Shown piece after piece: positions 30,609 through 39,758 of a stretch of 64,000 nucleotides of DNA. The position numbers and the translations under genes are program-made. Source of the DNA: Cryptosporangium aurantiacum (lineage in GTDB: Bacteria > Actinomycetota > Actinomycetes > Mycobacteriales > Cryptosporangiaceae); contig NZ_FRCS01000003.1 of the NCBI RefSeq assembly GCF_900143005.1, positions 62,001 to 126,000 of the forward strand, read 5' to 3'. How positions within the stretch are numbered: the stretch's first letter is position 1; every line of letters starts with the position of its first letter. Below the pieces are notes generated by a model. The model made no database searches. It worked only from the letters and a program-made list of their open reading frames with translations, and was not told where the DNA came from.

Positions 30609-33600
30609 CTACCAGTTGACGGTCTCCGGAGTCGGCGCTCCGACCACCGAGACGTGTGCGTTCTCCGCGACCGTCCACCGCCAGCCGGCGTTCTTCGCCT
30701 CGCCGAAGTTCGTCGCGTGCGCCACGACTCCTCGCCGAGTGCCGATGCACGCGTTGTCCCGGAGCCGAACCAGCGGGCCGAACGTCCCGTGCACGCGGAT
30801 GCCGTCCAGCGGACCGGTCAGTTCACCCCACTCCGGCGCCTCCGGCCAGACCAGCTCGACCAGGTTGTCGCTGAGGTTGGCGTGGAAGACGCTGCCGACG
30901 AAGATCCCGTGCCGCTGCGGCGACAGGCTCGGCACCCGCAGCCGCACGACGTTGCCGGAGATCACGACGTGATGGGCGATCCCACGGCGGCCGCCTGATC
31001 CGCTGGCACCCACATGGATGCCCTGGACGAACCCGGTCACCCGATTCCCCACGATCCTCAGCTCCGGCCGGGCGTCCCCGAGCAGCACCCGCGGCTGCGG
31101 AAACCGTGGATCGATCCGGGTGGCCAGACCACCGATCACGATGCCCTGCGCACCGGCGGTTCTGCTGTTCCGCCGGACGACTTGGTCGGCCAGCACCGCG
31201 AGTTGGTTCCTCAGCTCCCCCGGCAGCGTCTGGTTGCTCGTGTCGAACAGCGCGGGCACGAGCTTCCGGCGGAGCCGGTGCAGGTTCGCCCGCAGGAAGC
31301 CGTCCGGCGCCTCGGACTGCGACCAATCCCCCGGCATGGGGTTCGTGTCGAGGACGCGACGCCAGTGCTCGGAATCCAGCGGCAGCGCGGTGGAGAACGT
31401 GATCCATTTGTTGCCCCAGCTGGTGCGGTGCGCGATGAACCGGCGGCGCCCACCGGCCGGCTCCACCTCACCGATGGCTTCGTTGCCGCCGACCAGCAGG
31501 TTGTCGTTGGCCTCGTCGGTCTCGCCGAGCACGATGTCGTCGAGGAGCAGCCGGGCGATCCGGCCGCGCGGCCGGTCGGCCAGCGACTCCAGCAGCTTGA
31601 ACGGCTCCGACGGGCAGACGACGTCGTTGCCGGTGAGGTCGGCGGTCGCCGCGCCGACGAGGAGCAGCCCGGTGTCCGCGTGGCCGACCTCGATCCGGCA
31701 GTCACGGACCCGTACGGCCGGCGCCGCGGGGGCGACAGCCGTGGTCTGGAACGAGACCGCGGTGGTCACCCGCGCCGGCGCCTGGGCGGTGGAGACCGTG
31801 ACGCGCTCCAGGTCCAGGCCCGCGCAGCTGGTGACGGTCAGCGCTCCGGGTCGCCCGGAGCCGTCCAGGTTGCCCGGGCCTCCGGCGATCGCCAGATCCT
31901 GCAGCCGGACCGTGCCGCACCCGGTGAACTGCAACGCGATGGCAAAATCGCCGGCGACCAGCCGGGTCGCCGAGCCCGCCCCGGTGAGGATCAGGTCGCC
32001 CTTGCCGCTGACCTGGACGGTGCGGTCGAGCTGCCAGGTCCCGGGGTGGATGCACAGCCGGGCGCTACCACCGGCCGGAATCGTGTCGAACCGCTCCTGC
32101 AGGTCGTGTTCCGGCCGGATGATGATCTCGCCGCAGCTGGAGTCGACGACCAGCGGCGGCCGCTCGAACAGCTCGTCGAGCGCCTCCTGCACGGTATCGC
32201 TCGCGCTGCCGACCCGCCCACCGTCGAAGTCGACGTCGTCGGCGTCCACGTCGTCGGGGCGTGGGAATCGTTCGTCCAGCCAGGACAGCAGGCGCAGCGG
32301 TTGAGTGGGGCCGGTGAACTCGAGCAGGGCCAGCGGCGCGAAGCGCCGCTCCGGCCCGTGCGGGTCCGGCCGCCACGGGCCGTTGGCGTTCTCGCCGCGC
32401 ACCCGCGCCTCGTACTGCCACCATTGGCCCGAGCGATACGTCCCGCCGTGGGACAGCGTCACCGTCAAACCGTCTTCGAGGACGTGAGGCCCGGCGCCAT
32501 CCGGTTCGAGCGTGCCGTGCCAGCGGCGCACTTTCAGCACCGCGACATCCGGATCGCCGTAGCGGCGGTCGAGCGCGACGGTCCGGGCCGGATCGTCCAG
32601 GTCGGCGAGCCGGAACGCGACGTCACCACCGTCGGCACCGCTGCGGATCGCGGCGAGTTGCCCGAGCTGGCCCACGGCCCGCTCCGCGGGCACGAAGCCG
32701 TCGACGCTCACCGACCCGAGCGCGCTGTCACCGAGGTCGACGACCGAGCTGAGTACCTCGACCACATCACCGGCCGACAGCGGCGCCCCGGCGTCGAAGA
32801 GGAAACTCCCGTCGTCGTCCAGCCGTGCGGCGAAGAGTTCCGAGCCGTTGTCGCGTGACCATTTGAACAGCGCCGACGCGAGCGGCCCGCCGCGGTGTAC
32901 CTCGATCCGGTAGAGCCGGTTGTCGGCCCCGGAGTACCCGGCCAGGTCAGGCAGCGCGCACGGGTCGGTGACCTGCGTCGCCGGCGGCACGTCGATCGTC
33001 ACCGTGCCGTTGGACGCGACGGGCTCGCCGAACGCGGCGCCGACGTCAGCCGGGGTCAACCCCGGCGCGACCGGTGCGATCTTGACCTGGCCGACGAGCT
33101 GGGTGCGGCTCGCCGTGTCCGAGCCCAGCGCCTCCTCGCGCAGGCCCGGATCCTCCACCGCGGTGACGTGTCGCTCCCACACCTCCAGGTAGGCGGCGAT
33201 CCGGTCGCCGACCGCGAGACCGGACGGTGCGACCAGACCGTCCAGCACCGGGGCGCCGTCCCACCGGAACCCGGCGCCGACCGGAAAGCTCGCGAACGGG
33301 AACTGTCCCCCGCCGGACGCGCTGACGAACAGGCCGTCGACCTGATAGCTGCCGGGCGCCACCCAGAACGTCGGCCGCGTCTCCGCGTCTTCGTCTTGTT
33401 CGAGCAGGTAGAGCCAGACGGTCTTCCGCGCGGGCAACCCGATGTCGAGATCCTGGAACCCGCCGGAGCCGGGGGCGAACTCGACCCGGACGGGAGCGTC
33501 CGGACTCGCCGGTGCCAGCGACACGGCGACGCCGTTGACCCGGATCGTGACCGGCTCCTCGACCCGCGCCCACAGCGCGAGGCGGAACCCCGGGCGGTTG

Positions 33601-33980
33601 TCGGCCGGTTGCAGCAGCGGAATCTGGACCACCGCGTCCTGGCCGGACGAAGTGACCTGCAACGCCGGGTACCGGTCAGCGAACCGATGCCGGTAGTCGA
33701 GACAGACCTTGGGGTTGCCCTGAGCGACCCGCAGGCCGTCCAGAGCCTCCGCGAATACGATCAGCAGGCGGCCGGGAGTGACCAGGAATCCCAGGTCCGG
33801 GCTGCCTGCGGCGGTGCCCAGCCCGCGGGCGACCGTGCGGGTCTCGCCCAGGACGGCGTCCACCAGCGACGCGACGTCGCTGTCCAGGACCGGGGAGCCC
33901 ATCTCGAGCAGCACCCGGCGGTACTCGCGGCCCCGTTTGCGGTCCGGCTCGTGCCCGCGAGACAAGTCGCCGTTGACCAT
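30609..33980 (-). CDS. DUF6519/right-handed beta-helix protein, likely fibre or baseplate-distal component
   Basis: An 1123-residue protein. The N-terminus (GDLSRGHEPDRKRGREYRRV, LLEMGSPVLDSDVASLVD) matches the DUF6519 style seen in eCIS and tail loci. The middle is beta-rich. From about residue 620 a parallel beta-helix is likely, with repeated short turns such as LILTGAGSATRLVAGDFAIA, LTVTSCAGLDLERVTVST and LTGNDVVCPSEPF. Beta-helices of this kind form tail fibres and tailspikes that bind or cleave surface sugars. It is the last gene of the structural operon, where fibre genes usually lie, and no other fibre-like gene is present. I propose target binding; enzymatic activity is unknown. Confidence 0.65.
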   Translation of the reverse strand: MVNGDLSRGHEPDRKRGREYRRVLLEMGSPVLDSDVASLVDAVLGETRTVARGLGTAAGSPDLGFLVTPGRLLIVFAEALDGLRVAQGNPKVCLDYRHRFADRYPALQVTSSGQDAVVQIPLLQPADNRPGFRLALWARVEEPVTIRVNGVAVSLAPASPDAPVRVEFAPGSGGFQDLDIGLPARKTVWLYLLEQDEDAETRPTFWVAPGSYQVDGLFVSASGGGQFPFASFPVGAGFRWDGAPVLDGLVAPSGLAVGDRIAAYLEVWERHVTAVEDPGLREEALGSDTASRTQLVGQVKIAPVAPGLTPADVGAAFGEPVASNGTVTIDVPPATQVTDPCALPDLAGYSGADNRLYRIEVHRGGPLASALFKWSRDNGSELFAARLDDDGSFLFDAGAPLSAGDVVEVLSSVVDLGDSALGSVSVDGFVPAERAVGQLGQLAAIRSGADGGDVAFRLADLDDPARTVALDRRYGDPDVAVLKVRRWHGTLEPDGAGPHVLEDGLTVTLSHGGTYRSGQWWQYEARVRGENANGPWRPDPHGPERRFAPLALLEFTGPTQPLRLLSWLDERFPRPDDVDADDVDFDGGRVGSASDTVQEALDELFERPPLVVDSSCGEIIIRPEHDLQERFDTIPAGGSARLCIHPGTWQLDRTVQVSGKGDLILTGAGSATRLVAGDFAIALQFTGCGTVRLQDLAIAGGPGNLDGSGRPGALTVTSCAGLDLERVTVSTAQAPARVTTAVSFQTTAVAPAAPAVRVRDCRIEVGHADTGLLLVGAATADLTGNDVVCPSEPFKLLESLADRPRGRIARLLLDDIVLGETDEANDNLLVGGNEAIGEVEPAGGRRRFIAHRTSWGNKWITFSTALPLDSEHWRRVLDTNPMPGDWSQSEAPDGFLRANLHRLRRKLVPALFDTSNQTLPGELRNQLAVLADQVVRRNSRTAGAQGIVIGGLATRIDPRFPQPRVLLGDARPELRIVGNRVTGFVQGIHVGASGSGGRRGIAHHVVISGNVVRLRVPSLSPQRHGIFVGSVFHANLSDNLVELVWPEAPEWGELTGPLDGIRVHGTFGPLVRLRDNACIGTRRGVVAHATNFGEAKNAGWRWTVAENAHVSVVGAPTPETVNW

Positions 33981-33996
33981 GTGCGCGCGGCCCCCT

Positions 33997-36900
33997 TCAG
34001 TCGATCCGGATGATGCCGGTGACCAGCCCGGCGGGCGTGAACTCGTCCAGCCGACCGGCGAGGCCGGCCAGCCGGGCGCTGAGCTGGTTGGTCCCGAACG
34101 CGCCGATCTCGGTCCCGCTCTCCGCTCCGCGGGTCAGCGCCGGATCGGAGTCCGCGCGCAGCCGCCACCACGCGGGATCTCGCCGGTTCCGGGACACCAC
34201 GCGCACCGGCGTGTCGACCGTGACCCGGTGGACCTGCGGCAGCGTCGACGTCGACGTCGACGTGGCACGGCTGTAGCGGACGCAGCCGGAGAAGCGATCC
34301 GTGACCGTGACCTTGCTGTCGAAGATCACTTCGGACGCCTCGAGCACGCGCGCCGTGACCTCGCCTCCCACCGAGACGCGCTCGAGCTCCGCCCGGCCGA
34401 CCGGAACCTCCAGCGCCGGGCCGGAATCGGCGTCGACGATGCTGTCGACGATCCGCAGGACGCCCGGGCCGGCGAGGCGGAGCCCCGCGGTCGCGCACCG
34501 ATTCACGGTGACCGCCGAGCCGTCGGGCAGGCCCGCGAACTCGAGCCGGTTCTCGGCATGCAGCACCGTGCACAGGTCCAGCGTGACCTCGCGGGCCGGC
34601 GGCAGCGTCGTCCCGCCCCACCCCGCCCCGCCGAGCGCCAGACCGCAGAGCGCGAGGCGCGTATAGACGGCGGGCGTCCCGCCCCAGCCGGTCAGAGGGT
34701 CGATCAGGACCGTCGGCCGCTCGCGTTCAGCGGCTTGGATCGTCAGCGACAGCGTCGCATCGGCCGGGCCGGGCGGCCAGACCGGTGCCTCACCGGGGTA
34801 GGTCGCGCTGTCCTCGAACTGGACGACCTCGTGCAGCGCCGTACCCGGCGGGGCTCCTGCCCACTTCGCCGCGATCGCCGCGAGCGCGGCCGAGAGGGAC
34901 GCATGACGGGGAATCGTGTGCCAGGTGGCCGGTGCGTCCGGGTGCAGTACCCCGGACCGGGAGACCAGCTGCGTCGGACGTGCCAGCCGCCGGTCGAGGA
35001 CGGGCTCGCGGGCGGCCGGTAGCGCGCCGATGTGCATGGTGGCGCCCTGCTCGAGGTCGACGGTGACCGACGGCGGCACCGGTGGCACCCCGTCGGGCCA
35101 GGTCTGCGGCGGCTCGTCGGCACAGAACGCGAACAGCCCGTGCTCGACGTCGACGTCCAGGTGACCGGGCGGGGTGAGCGCCAGCAGCCGCGGCGGGGTC
35201 GCCGACGGGTCCTCCCGGTCCCAGGCGCACAGCCGCCGCCCGTGCACCCGCCTGCGGCGCAGCGCGGCGGCGCCGGCGATCGGTGCGACATCGCCGAGCG
35301 AGGCGCGCCGGTCGGCCGTGGACCGGGATGCCCAGGTGGAGCCGTCGACGCCGACCCGGACGGCGTCGCTGGCGGCCGCGAACACCGCTTCGGTGGCCCA
35401 GCCGTCGTCCGGTGGCCGGGGTGCGGCGTCCAGCTGGGGTAGGTGGATCAGGACCGTCTGCCCGTCGTCGCCGGTCCAGGCGACCTCACCGGGACAGAGC
35501 GTCGCGGCCGGGTCGGACGACTCGAATCGGACGGCGAGCGCGACCCGCCCGGGGTTGGCGTCCCGTTCGGCGGCGACCAGCGGGAACTCGTCCGCGGCGG
35601 CCACCGGCCGACCCGCCCGATCGAGGGCCGTCCAGGTGCCCGACCGTGGATCGCCGCCGGACCAGGCCAGACGCTGGAACGGCCGGAAGTCCGGCGTCCC
35701 CGGCGCGTCGATCTGCATCGCGAACGCGAGCGCGCAGCGGGCGGACCCGGCGACGTCGGCGAAGTCGTCGCCCACCCGGCGGATCGGCGCGGCACCGTGC
35801 AGGACCGCCGGTCCGCGGCCGGAGGCGGACGGGACGCGGCTGAGCAACCGCGGCTCGGCGCGCACGGGCGACGGCGGCCAGGCGGCACCCGGCCCGACGC
35901 TGAGCAGCGCGTCGGGCGCCAGCCGCAACGCACCCGCGACACGGGGCATCGGCGTCGCGCCCTCGTACAGGCTGCCGTCGAGCGCGACGAGCAGGAGCCG
36001 CTCCCCTCCCACCTCCAGCGGCGGAATCCGGACGTGCAGCGCCCCCCGGAGGAAGCCCTCCGCGATCAGCGCCGAGTCGTCGACGGCGGCAGCGCCACCG
36101 GGCGCGTCCGCGGACAGCTCCAGCACCGCGCCGGGAAAGTGCCGTCCGGAGGCGCCGTCGGGCAGCGAGAGGCGGACGGCCGGGGTCCGCTGGCCACCCG
36201 GATCGTTGCCGGTCGTCGTGGATGTCGCCCCGGCGGCGTCCAGCTCGACGCCGGCGACCGCGGCGAACGACCCGGCCTGCCAGGACCCGGCGGTCGCTCC
36301 CGCGACGGTGGCCAGCCCCAGCTCGACCCGCACCGGCCCGCGCCACCCACGCGAGGGCTGCTCCAGGACCGTGACTCGCGCCGTTCCCCGGCACAGCTGC
36401 CGGCCGGCGACGCGGACGGACGGCTCCCGGCCGACCACACCGGTGGACGCGAGGGCGGCGGGCACACCGCAGATCCGGATCGTGAAACCGCCGGGCCGGC
36501 GCCCGAACCAGCGTCCGGGGTCGGCGGCGAAGTGCTGCGGCGGGATCCGGTCGACGTAGGCGTCGGTCGACTCGGCGGTCCACCCGGCCCGGATCGCCTG
36601 GCGGGCACCGAGCGGGTCGACCGAGAACCGCACGTCGGTCCCGGCGCCCGTCCGCTCGTGCGCGGTGCCCTCCCGCAGCGGGAACGTGACGGTCGGGAAC
36701 AGCCAGTGTGCGAGGTGGCGGGGGTGGCGCCGTCCGGTGGTGGCCGATATCGCGCGCACGTCGACGGTGTGCGCCAGCGCGTCGAGTGGCCCGGTGGCCT
36801 GCTCGGCCACGATCGGGGGCCGCAGGTCGGGCATCACCCGGTCCGGCCGGAGCAGGTCGAGGTCCTGGGTGACCAGGACCCGTTTCCAGCCCTCCTGCAG

Positions 36901-37278
36901 CACGACCGGCGCTCCGGTCAGCTCCACGCCCATCTCGGCCAGCGCCGCCGGTGTGCCCTTCCGCCGCCGCCAGCCCACCGTGCCCCGGACGTCGCGCCGG
37001 TTGGACGGAGCGTCCGGAAAGATCAGGCTGGTACCGACCATCGCGGCCAGCTGCGGGATCATCCGATCGTCGGCGGTGTCGATGAACAGGTCGGCGTGCA
37101 GCTCCGCGATGCTCTGGCGGATCACCGCCGGCGGCACCGCGAGGACCGTCAGCAGCGCGCGTAGCTCGCCACGTCCGGTGGGCGGCTCGTCCGCGATCCG
37201 GTACATGGCCGGCAGCGCGTCGTAGAGGCGGCCGGCGAGCTCGGCCAGGAGCTCCGGGTCGAACGGGTAGTCGTTCAC
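33997..37278 (-). CDS. Giant phage tail protein I-like baseplate protein
   Basis: A 1093-residue protein. Residues 1 to about 190 match the tail protein I style: LPAMYRIAD, FIDTADDRMIPQLAAMVGT, GTVGWRRRKGTPAALAEMG, the segment that joins wedge to fibre in phage baseplates. Phage P2 gpI is about 180 residues, so some 900 residues are extra. They are beta-rich with several VRVELGLA/VRLSLPDG-type strands and, near the C-terminus, short repeats suggesting a second beta-solenoid. GTG 37278 overlaps the preceding baseplate gene by four bases. The extension may merge the fibre-anchoring and fibre roles. Its end lies 16 bases before the beta-helix gene. Confidence 0.68.
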   Translation of the reverse strand: MNDYPFDPELLAELAGRLYDALPAMYRIADEPPTGRGELRALLTVLAVPPAVIRQSIAELHADLFIDTADDRMIPQLAAMVGTSLIFPDAPSNRRDVRGTVGWRRRKGTPAALAEMGVELTGAPVVLQEGWKRVLVTQDLDLLRPDRVMPDLRPPIVAEQATGPLDALAHTVDVRAISATTGRRHPRHLAHWLFPTVTFPLREGTAHERTGAGTDVRFSVDPLGARQAIRAGWTAESTDAYVDRIPPQHFAADPGRWFGRRPGGFTIRICGVPAALASTGVVGREPSVRVAGRQLCRGTARVTVLEQPSRGWRGPVRVELGLATVAGATAGSWQAGSFAAVAGVELDAAGATSTTTGNDPGGQRTPAVRLSLPDGASGRHFPGAVLELSADAPGGAAAVDDSALIAEGFLRGALHVRIPPLEVGGERLLLVALDGSLYEGATPMPRVAGALRLAPDALLSVGPGAAWPPSPVRAEPRLLSRVPSASGRGPAVLHGAAPIRRVGDDFADVAGSARCALAFAMQIDAPGTPDFRPFQRLAWSGGDPRSGTWTALDRAGRPVAAADEFPLVAAERDANPGRVALAVRFESSDPAATLCPGEVAWTGDDGQTVLIHLPQLDAAPRPPDDGWATEAVFAAASDAVRVGVDGSTWASRSTADRRASLGDVAPIAGAAALRRRRVHGRRLCAWDREDPSATPPRLLALTPPGHLDVDVEHGLFAFCADEPPQTWPDGVPPVPPSVTVDLEQGATMHIGALPAAREPVLDRRLARPTQLVSRSGVLHPDAPATWHTIPRHASLSAALAAIAAKWAGAPPGTALHEVVQFEDSATYPGEAPVWPPGPADATLSLTIQAAERERPTVLIDPLTGWGGTPAVYTRLALCGLALGGAGWGGTTLPPAREVTLDLCTVLHAENRLEFAGLPDGSAVTVNRCATAGLRLAGPGVLRIVDSIVDADSGPALEVPVGRAELERVSVGGEVTARVLEASEVIFDSKVTVTDRFSGCVRYSRATSTSTSTLPQVHRVTVDTPVRVVSRNRRDPAWWRLRADSDPALTRGAESGTEIGAFGTNQLSARLAGLAGRLDEFTPAGLVTGIIRID

Positions 37279-39758
37279 GACGCCCTCCGCGCGGTTCCGA
37301 GCGTCACGGTCAGGTTGCGCGGTTCCAGCCGGAGCCACTCGTCCACGTCGGCCGGCACCACGTCGGCGAGCTGTCCGGGGTTCCTCGAGTCGAACCGGCG
37401 GATCCGCACGCCGACCACCCCGTCCACGGCCTCCAGCCGCCCGTAGACCTCGCTGAGGTAAGCCGGCTGGCCGAGCTCTCTCGCCGGGAACGTGAACAGC
37501 CCGGCCTCGCCGCACAACGCGTCCCGGACCGACTGCTGGACGGCCTCGGGCAGCCGGGACGGGTCTGGTTCGACGTCGACGGTGAGGACCAGATCACGGG
37601 CCGCCGGACCACGCAGGACCAGCGGAATCCCGGTGTCGCGGCGGGCGTCGAGGAACGCCCGGACGCTGTCCAGGGTGGGCGGTGTGTCGCCGCTGGAGGT
37701 GGCCACGACCAGCACGGCACCACGCACCTGGTCCCAGCGGGCCGCGGCGCGGGCGATACCGGGAATCGTGAGCGCGAGATCCGCCAGATCCGCGATCGAC
37801 ACCGCGCGATCGAACGTCCGGATCCAGCGGGTCGACTGGGACCGGATCGCGGACGCACCGGCCGGCTCCGCGCCGCCGGACACCGCGGTGAGGTTGACGA
37901 CCCGGTCGAGCAGCGGGTGCGCGCGGGTGACCCGGCTGATCGCACCGGGCGCAGCGTCGCCCGCGCGTCCCAGCCCGACCCGGTACACGGCCTCGATCGA
38001 GCGCCGTCCCGCAGGTGGCACGGCGCCGCTCCGGCCGTCGCCGAACACCACGGTCGACGCCTGGGTCTCGTCGGTCACCAGCCGGTAGTGACGGTCGTCC
38101 GGACCGCTGAGCGCGAAGTCGGCCACCCGGTCCCAGAGCACGCCGTTCACCCGGATCTCGACCTGCGGACGGCCACCGCTGACGTCGGACAGCACGGTGA
38201 TCGGCGACTCGCGCAGCGTCAACCGCTGGAACGGGGTGACGCCGTCCGAGGCGAGCGTCTCGCGCACGGTCCGGCCGTGCGACACCCGCACCACGTTCCC
38301 GAAGATCGTGAGCCGGTCGAGACGCCAGCCGCCGGGCGGCGTCGGGGTCACCGGATCCCAGGTGAAACGCGTGACGCCGCGATCGGTGTCGAGTGTGGCC
38401 GTACGAACCGCGACGACCTGCGTGACGGCACCCGCCGGATCGCTGAACACCAGCGGGCGGCCGGGAGTGAGCGCGGGCAGCAGCCCGGTGAGCTCGACCG
38501 ACTCGGTGACCGGACCGTCGTTCGGCTCGGTCGCGGCCAGCGGTACCCGGGTCTCCCAGCCGGCCAGCCACCGGACCGGCAGCGTTTGCGCGGTGCGCTT
38601 GATCAGGTCGCCGGCCGCGGTGCGCAGCGTCAGCACGGTGACCGTGCCGGCCACGTGGCCGCCGACCGTCACCTTCTCCTTGTCGGCCGACGTCGTGACC
38701 GTCGTCTCGAAGCCGTTGCCCTTCGGGGTGACCGTGACGATCTGCTTCGGGAACTCCTCGGTGACCTCGCGGCGGAACGTCACGGTGGCGACGCGCTCGC
38801 TGTCGACGGCCAGCACCGTCGGACCGGCGGCGGTCATCCGCACCACGTGCCCCGGCCCGAGCGGGCGGCGGAGCTCCTCGGACAGGTAGATATCGGTGTC
38901 CCGGTACTCGCCCGGCGAGATCGTGTACCAGAACTTCGGACTGTCCTTGGGCGGTACGCCGCCCGCCGCTTGCAGCGCCGACGGCGGGAACAGGACCGGG
39001 TCGGCCGTCGCGCCGAACGACGCGAGTGCGTGTGCCGGGTGGGCGAGCACGACCGGGGGCGTAGCGGTGGACAGATCGATGGCGAACCCGATCGGCCGGT
39101 CGAAGCGCACCCTGGTGGCGTCCAGTTCCTCGGTCACCTCGGTGACGACGAGCCCCGCCCACGAGGTGCCGGTCAACGCCACGACGTCTCCCGGAGCCAG
39201 GCCGTGCCCGACGCCTTGGAGCCGCACCTGGCGGGCGCCCGCGCCGACCACGACCGGCCGCTGCGCGCGCCGGGGAGTCAGCGTGTTCAGCGCCGCGTCG
39301 ACGAGGACGTCGTCCTGCGTCTCGTAGTCCTGCGCCGTGGCCTCACCCTGCGGCACGCTGGCGAGCGATAGCCCGGCGGTGACCGTACCGTCCACCGACG
39401 GCTTGGTGATCAGCACGACGTGCCCGGAGGCGGCCAGGCCGGGGTCCGGTTCGGCGGCCAGCCGGTGCGCGTGCCGCACCAGGCTTCCGGGTGTCTGCGC
39501 CGTCCCGATGAACGACTCGGCGGCGTAGTGCCGTTGGTAGACCGACAGCACGTGCCCGACCAGCGAGGACAGCTCCATCAGCGTCCGGGCCACGTCGGGC
39601 CGACCGTCCGCCGGACGCCCCAGGTGGGTGGCGGCGGCTTGTTCGGAGAGGCCGAGCAACTCGGCGTAGGCCAGCGGCAGGTAGTCGGCCCGGCCGGGAT
39701 CGCCGCTCCGGGCTTCGCCGGTCGACCGGGACGAATGCGGGCGCGGCGGGCGGCTCAT
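37275..39758 (-). CDS. Baseplate assembly protein (Afp12/gpJ-like wedge)
   Basis: An 827-residue baseplate wedge protein. The N-terminus carries YLPLAYAELLGLSEQ and the C-terminal third shows the gpJ/gp6-type end: DLADLALTIPGIARAAARWD, then VRDALCGEAGLFTFPARELG and LEAVDGVVGVRIRRF. In contractile particles this wedge links the hub to the fibres and triggers sheath contraction. It overlaps the next baseplate gene by four bases on each side. Large beta-rich insertions in the middle are usual for eCIS versions. Residue-level function cannot be read. Confidence 0.72.
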   Translation of the reverse strand: MSRPPRPHSSRSTGEARSGDPGRADYLPLAYAELLGLSEQAAATHLGRPADGRPDVARTLMELSSLVGHVLSVYQRHYAAESFIGTAQTPGSLVRHAHRLAAEPDPGLAASGHVVLITKPSVDGTVTAGLSLASVPQGEATAQDYETQDDVLVDAALNTLTPRRAQRPVVVGAGARQVRLQGVGHGLAPGDVVALTGTSWAGLVVTEVTEELDATRVRFDRPIGFAIDLSTATPPVVLAHPAHALASFGATADPVLFPPSALQAAGGVPPKDSPKFWYTISPGEYRDTDIYLSEELRRPLGPGHVVRMTAAGPTVLAVDSERVATVTFRREVTEEFPKQIVTVTPKGNGFETTVTTSADKEKVTVGGHVAGTVTVLTLRTAAGDLIKRTAQTLPVRWLAGWETRVPLAATEPNDGPVTESVELTGLLPALTPGRPLVFSDPAGAVTQVVAVRTATLDTDRGVTRFTWDPVTPTPPGGWRLDRLTIFGNVVRVSHGRTVRETLASDGVTPFQRLTLRESPITVLSDVSGGRPQVEIRVNGVLWDRVADFALSGPDDRHYRLVTDETQASTVVFGDGRSGAVPPAGRRSIEAVYRVGLGRAGDAAPGAISRVTRAHPLLDRVVNLTAVSGGAEPAGASAIRSQSTRWIRTFDRAVSIADLADLALTIPGIARAAARWDQVRGAVLVVATSSGDTPPTLDSVRAFLDARRDTGIPLVLRGPAARDLVLTVDVEPDPSRLPEAVQQSVRDALCGEAGLFTFPARELGQPAYLSEVYGRLEAVDGVVGVRIRRFDSRNPGQLADVVPADVDEWLRLEPRNLTVTLGTARRAS

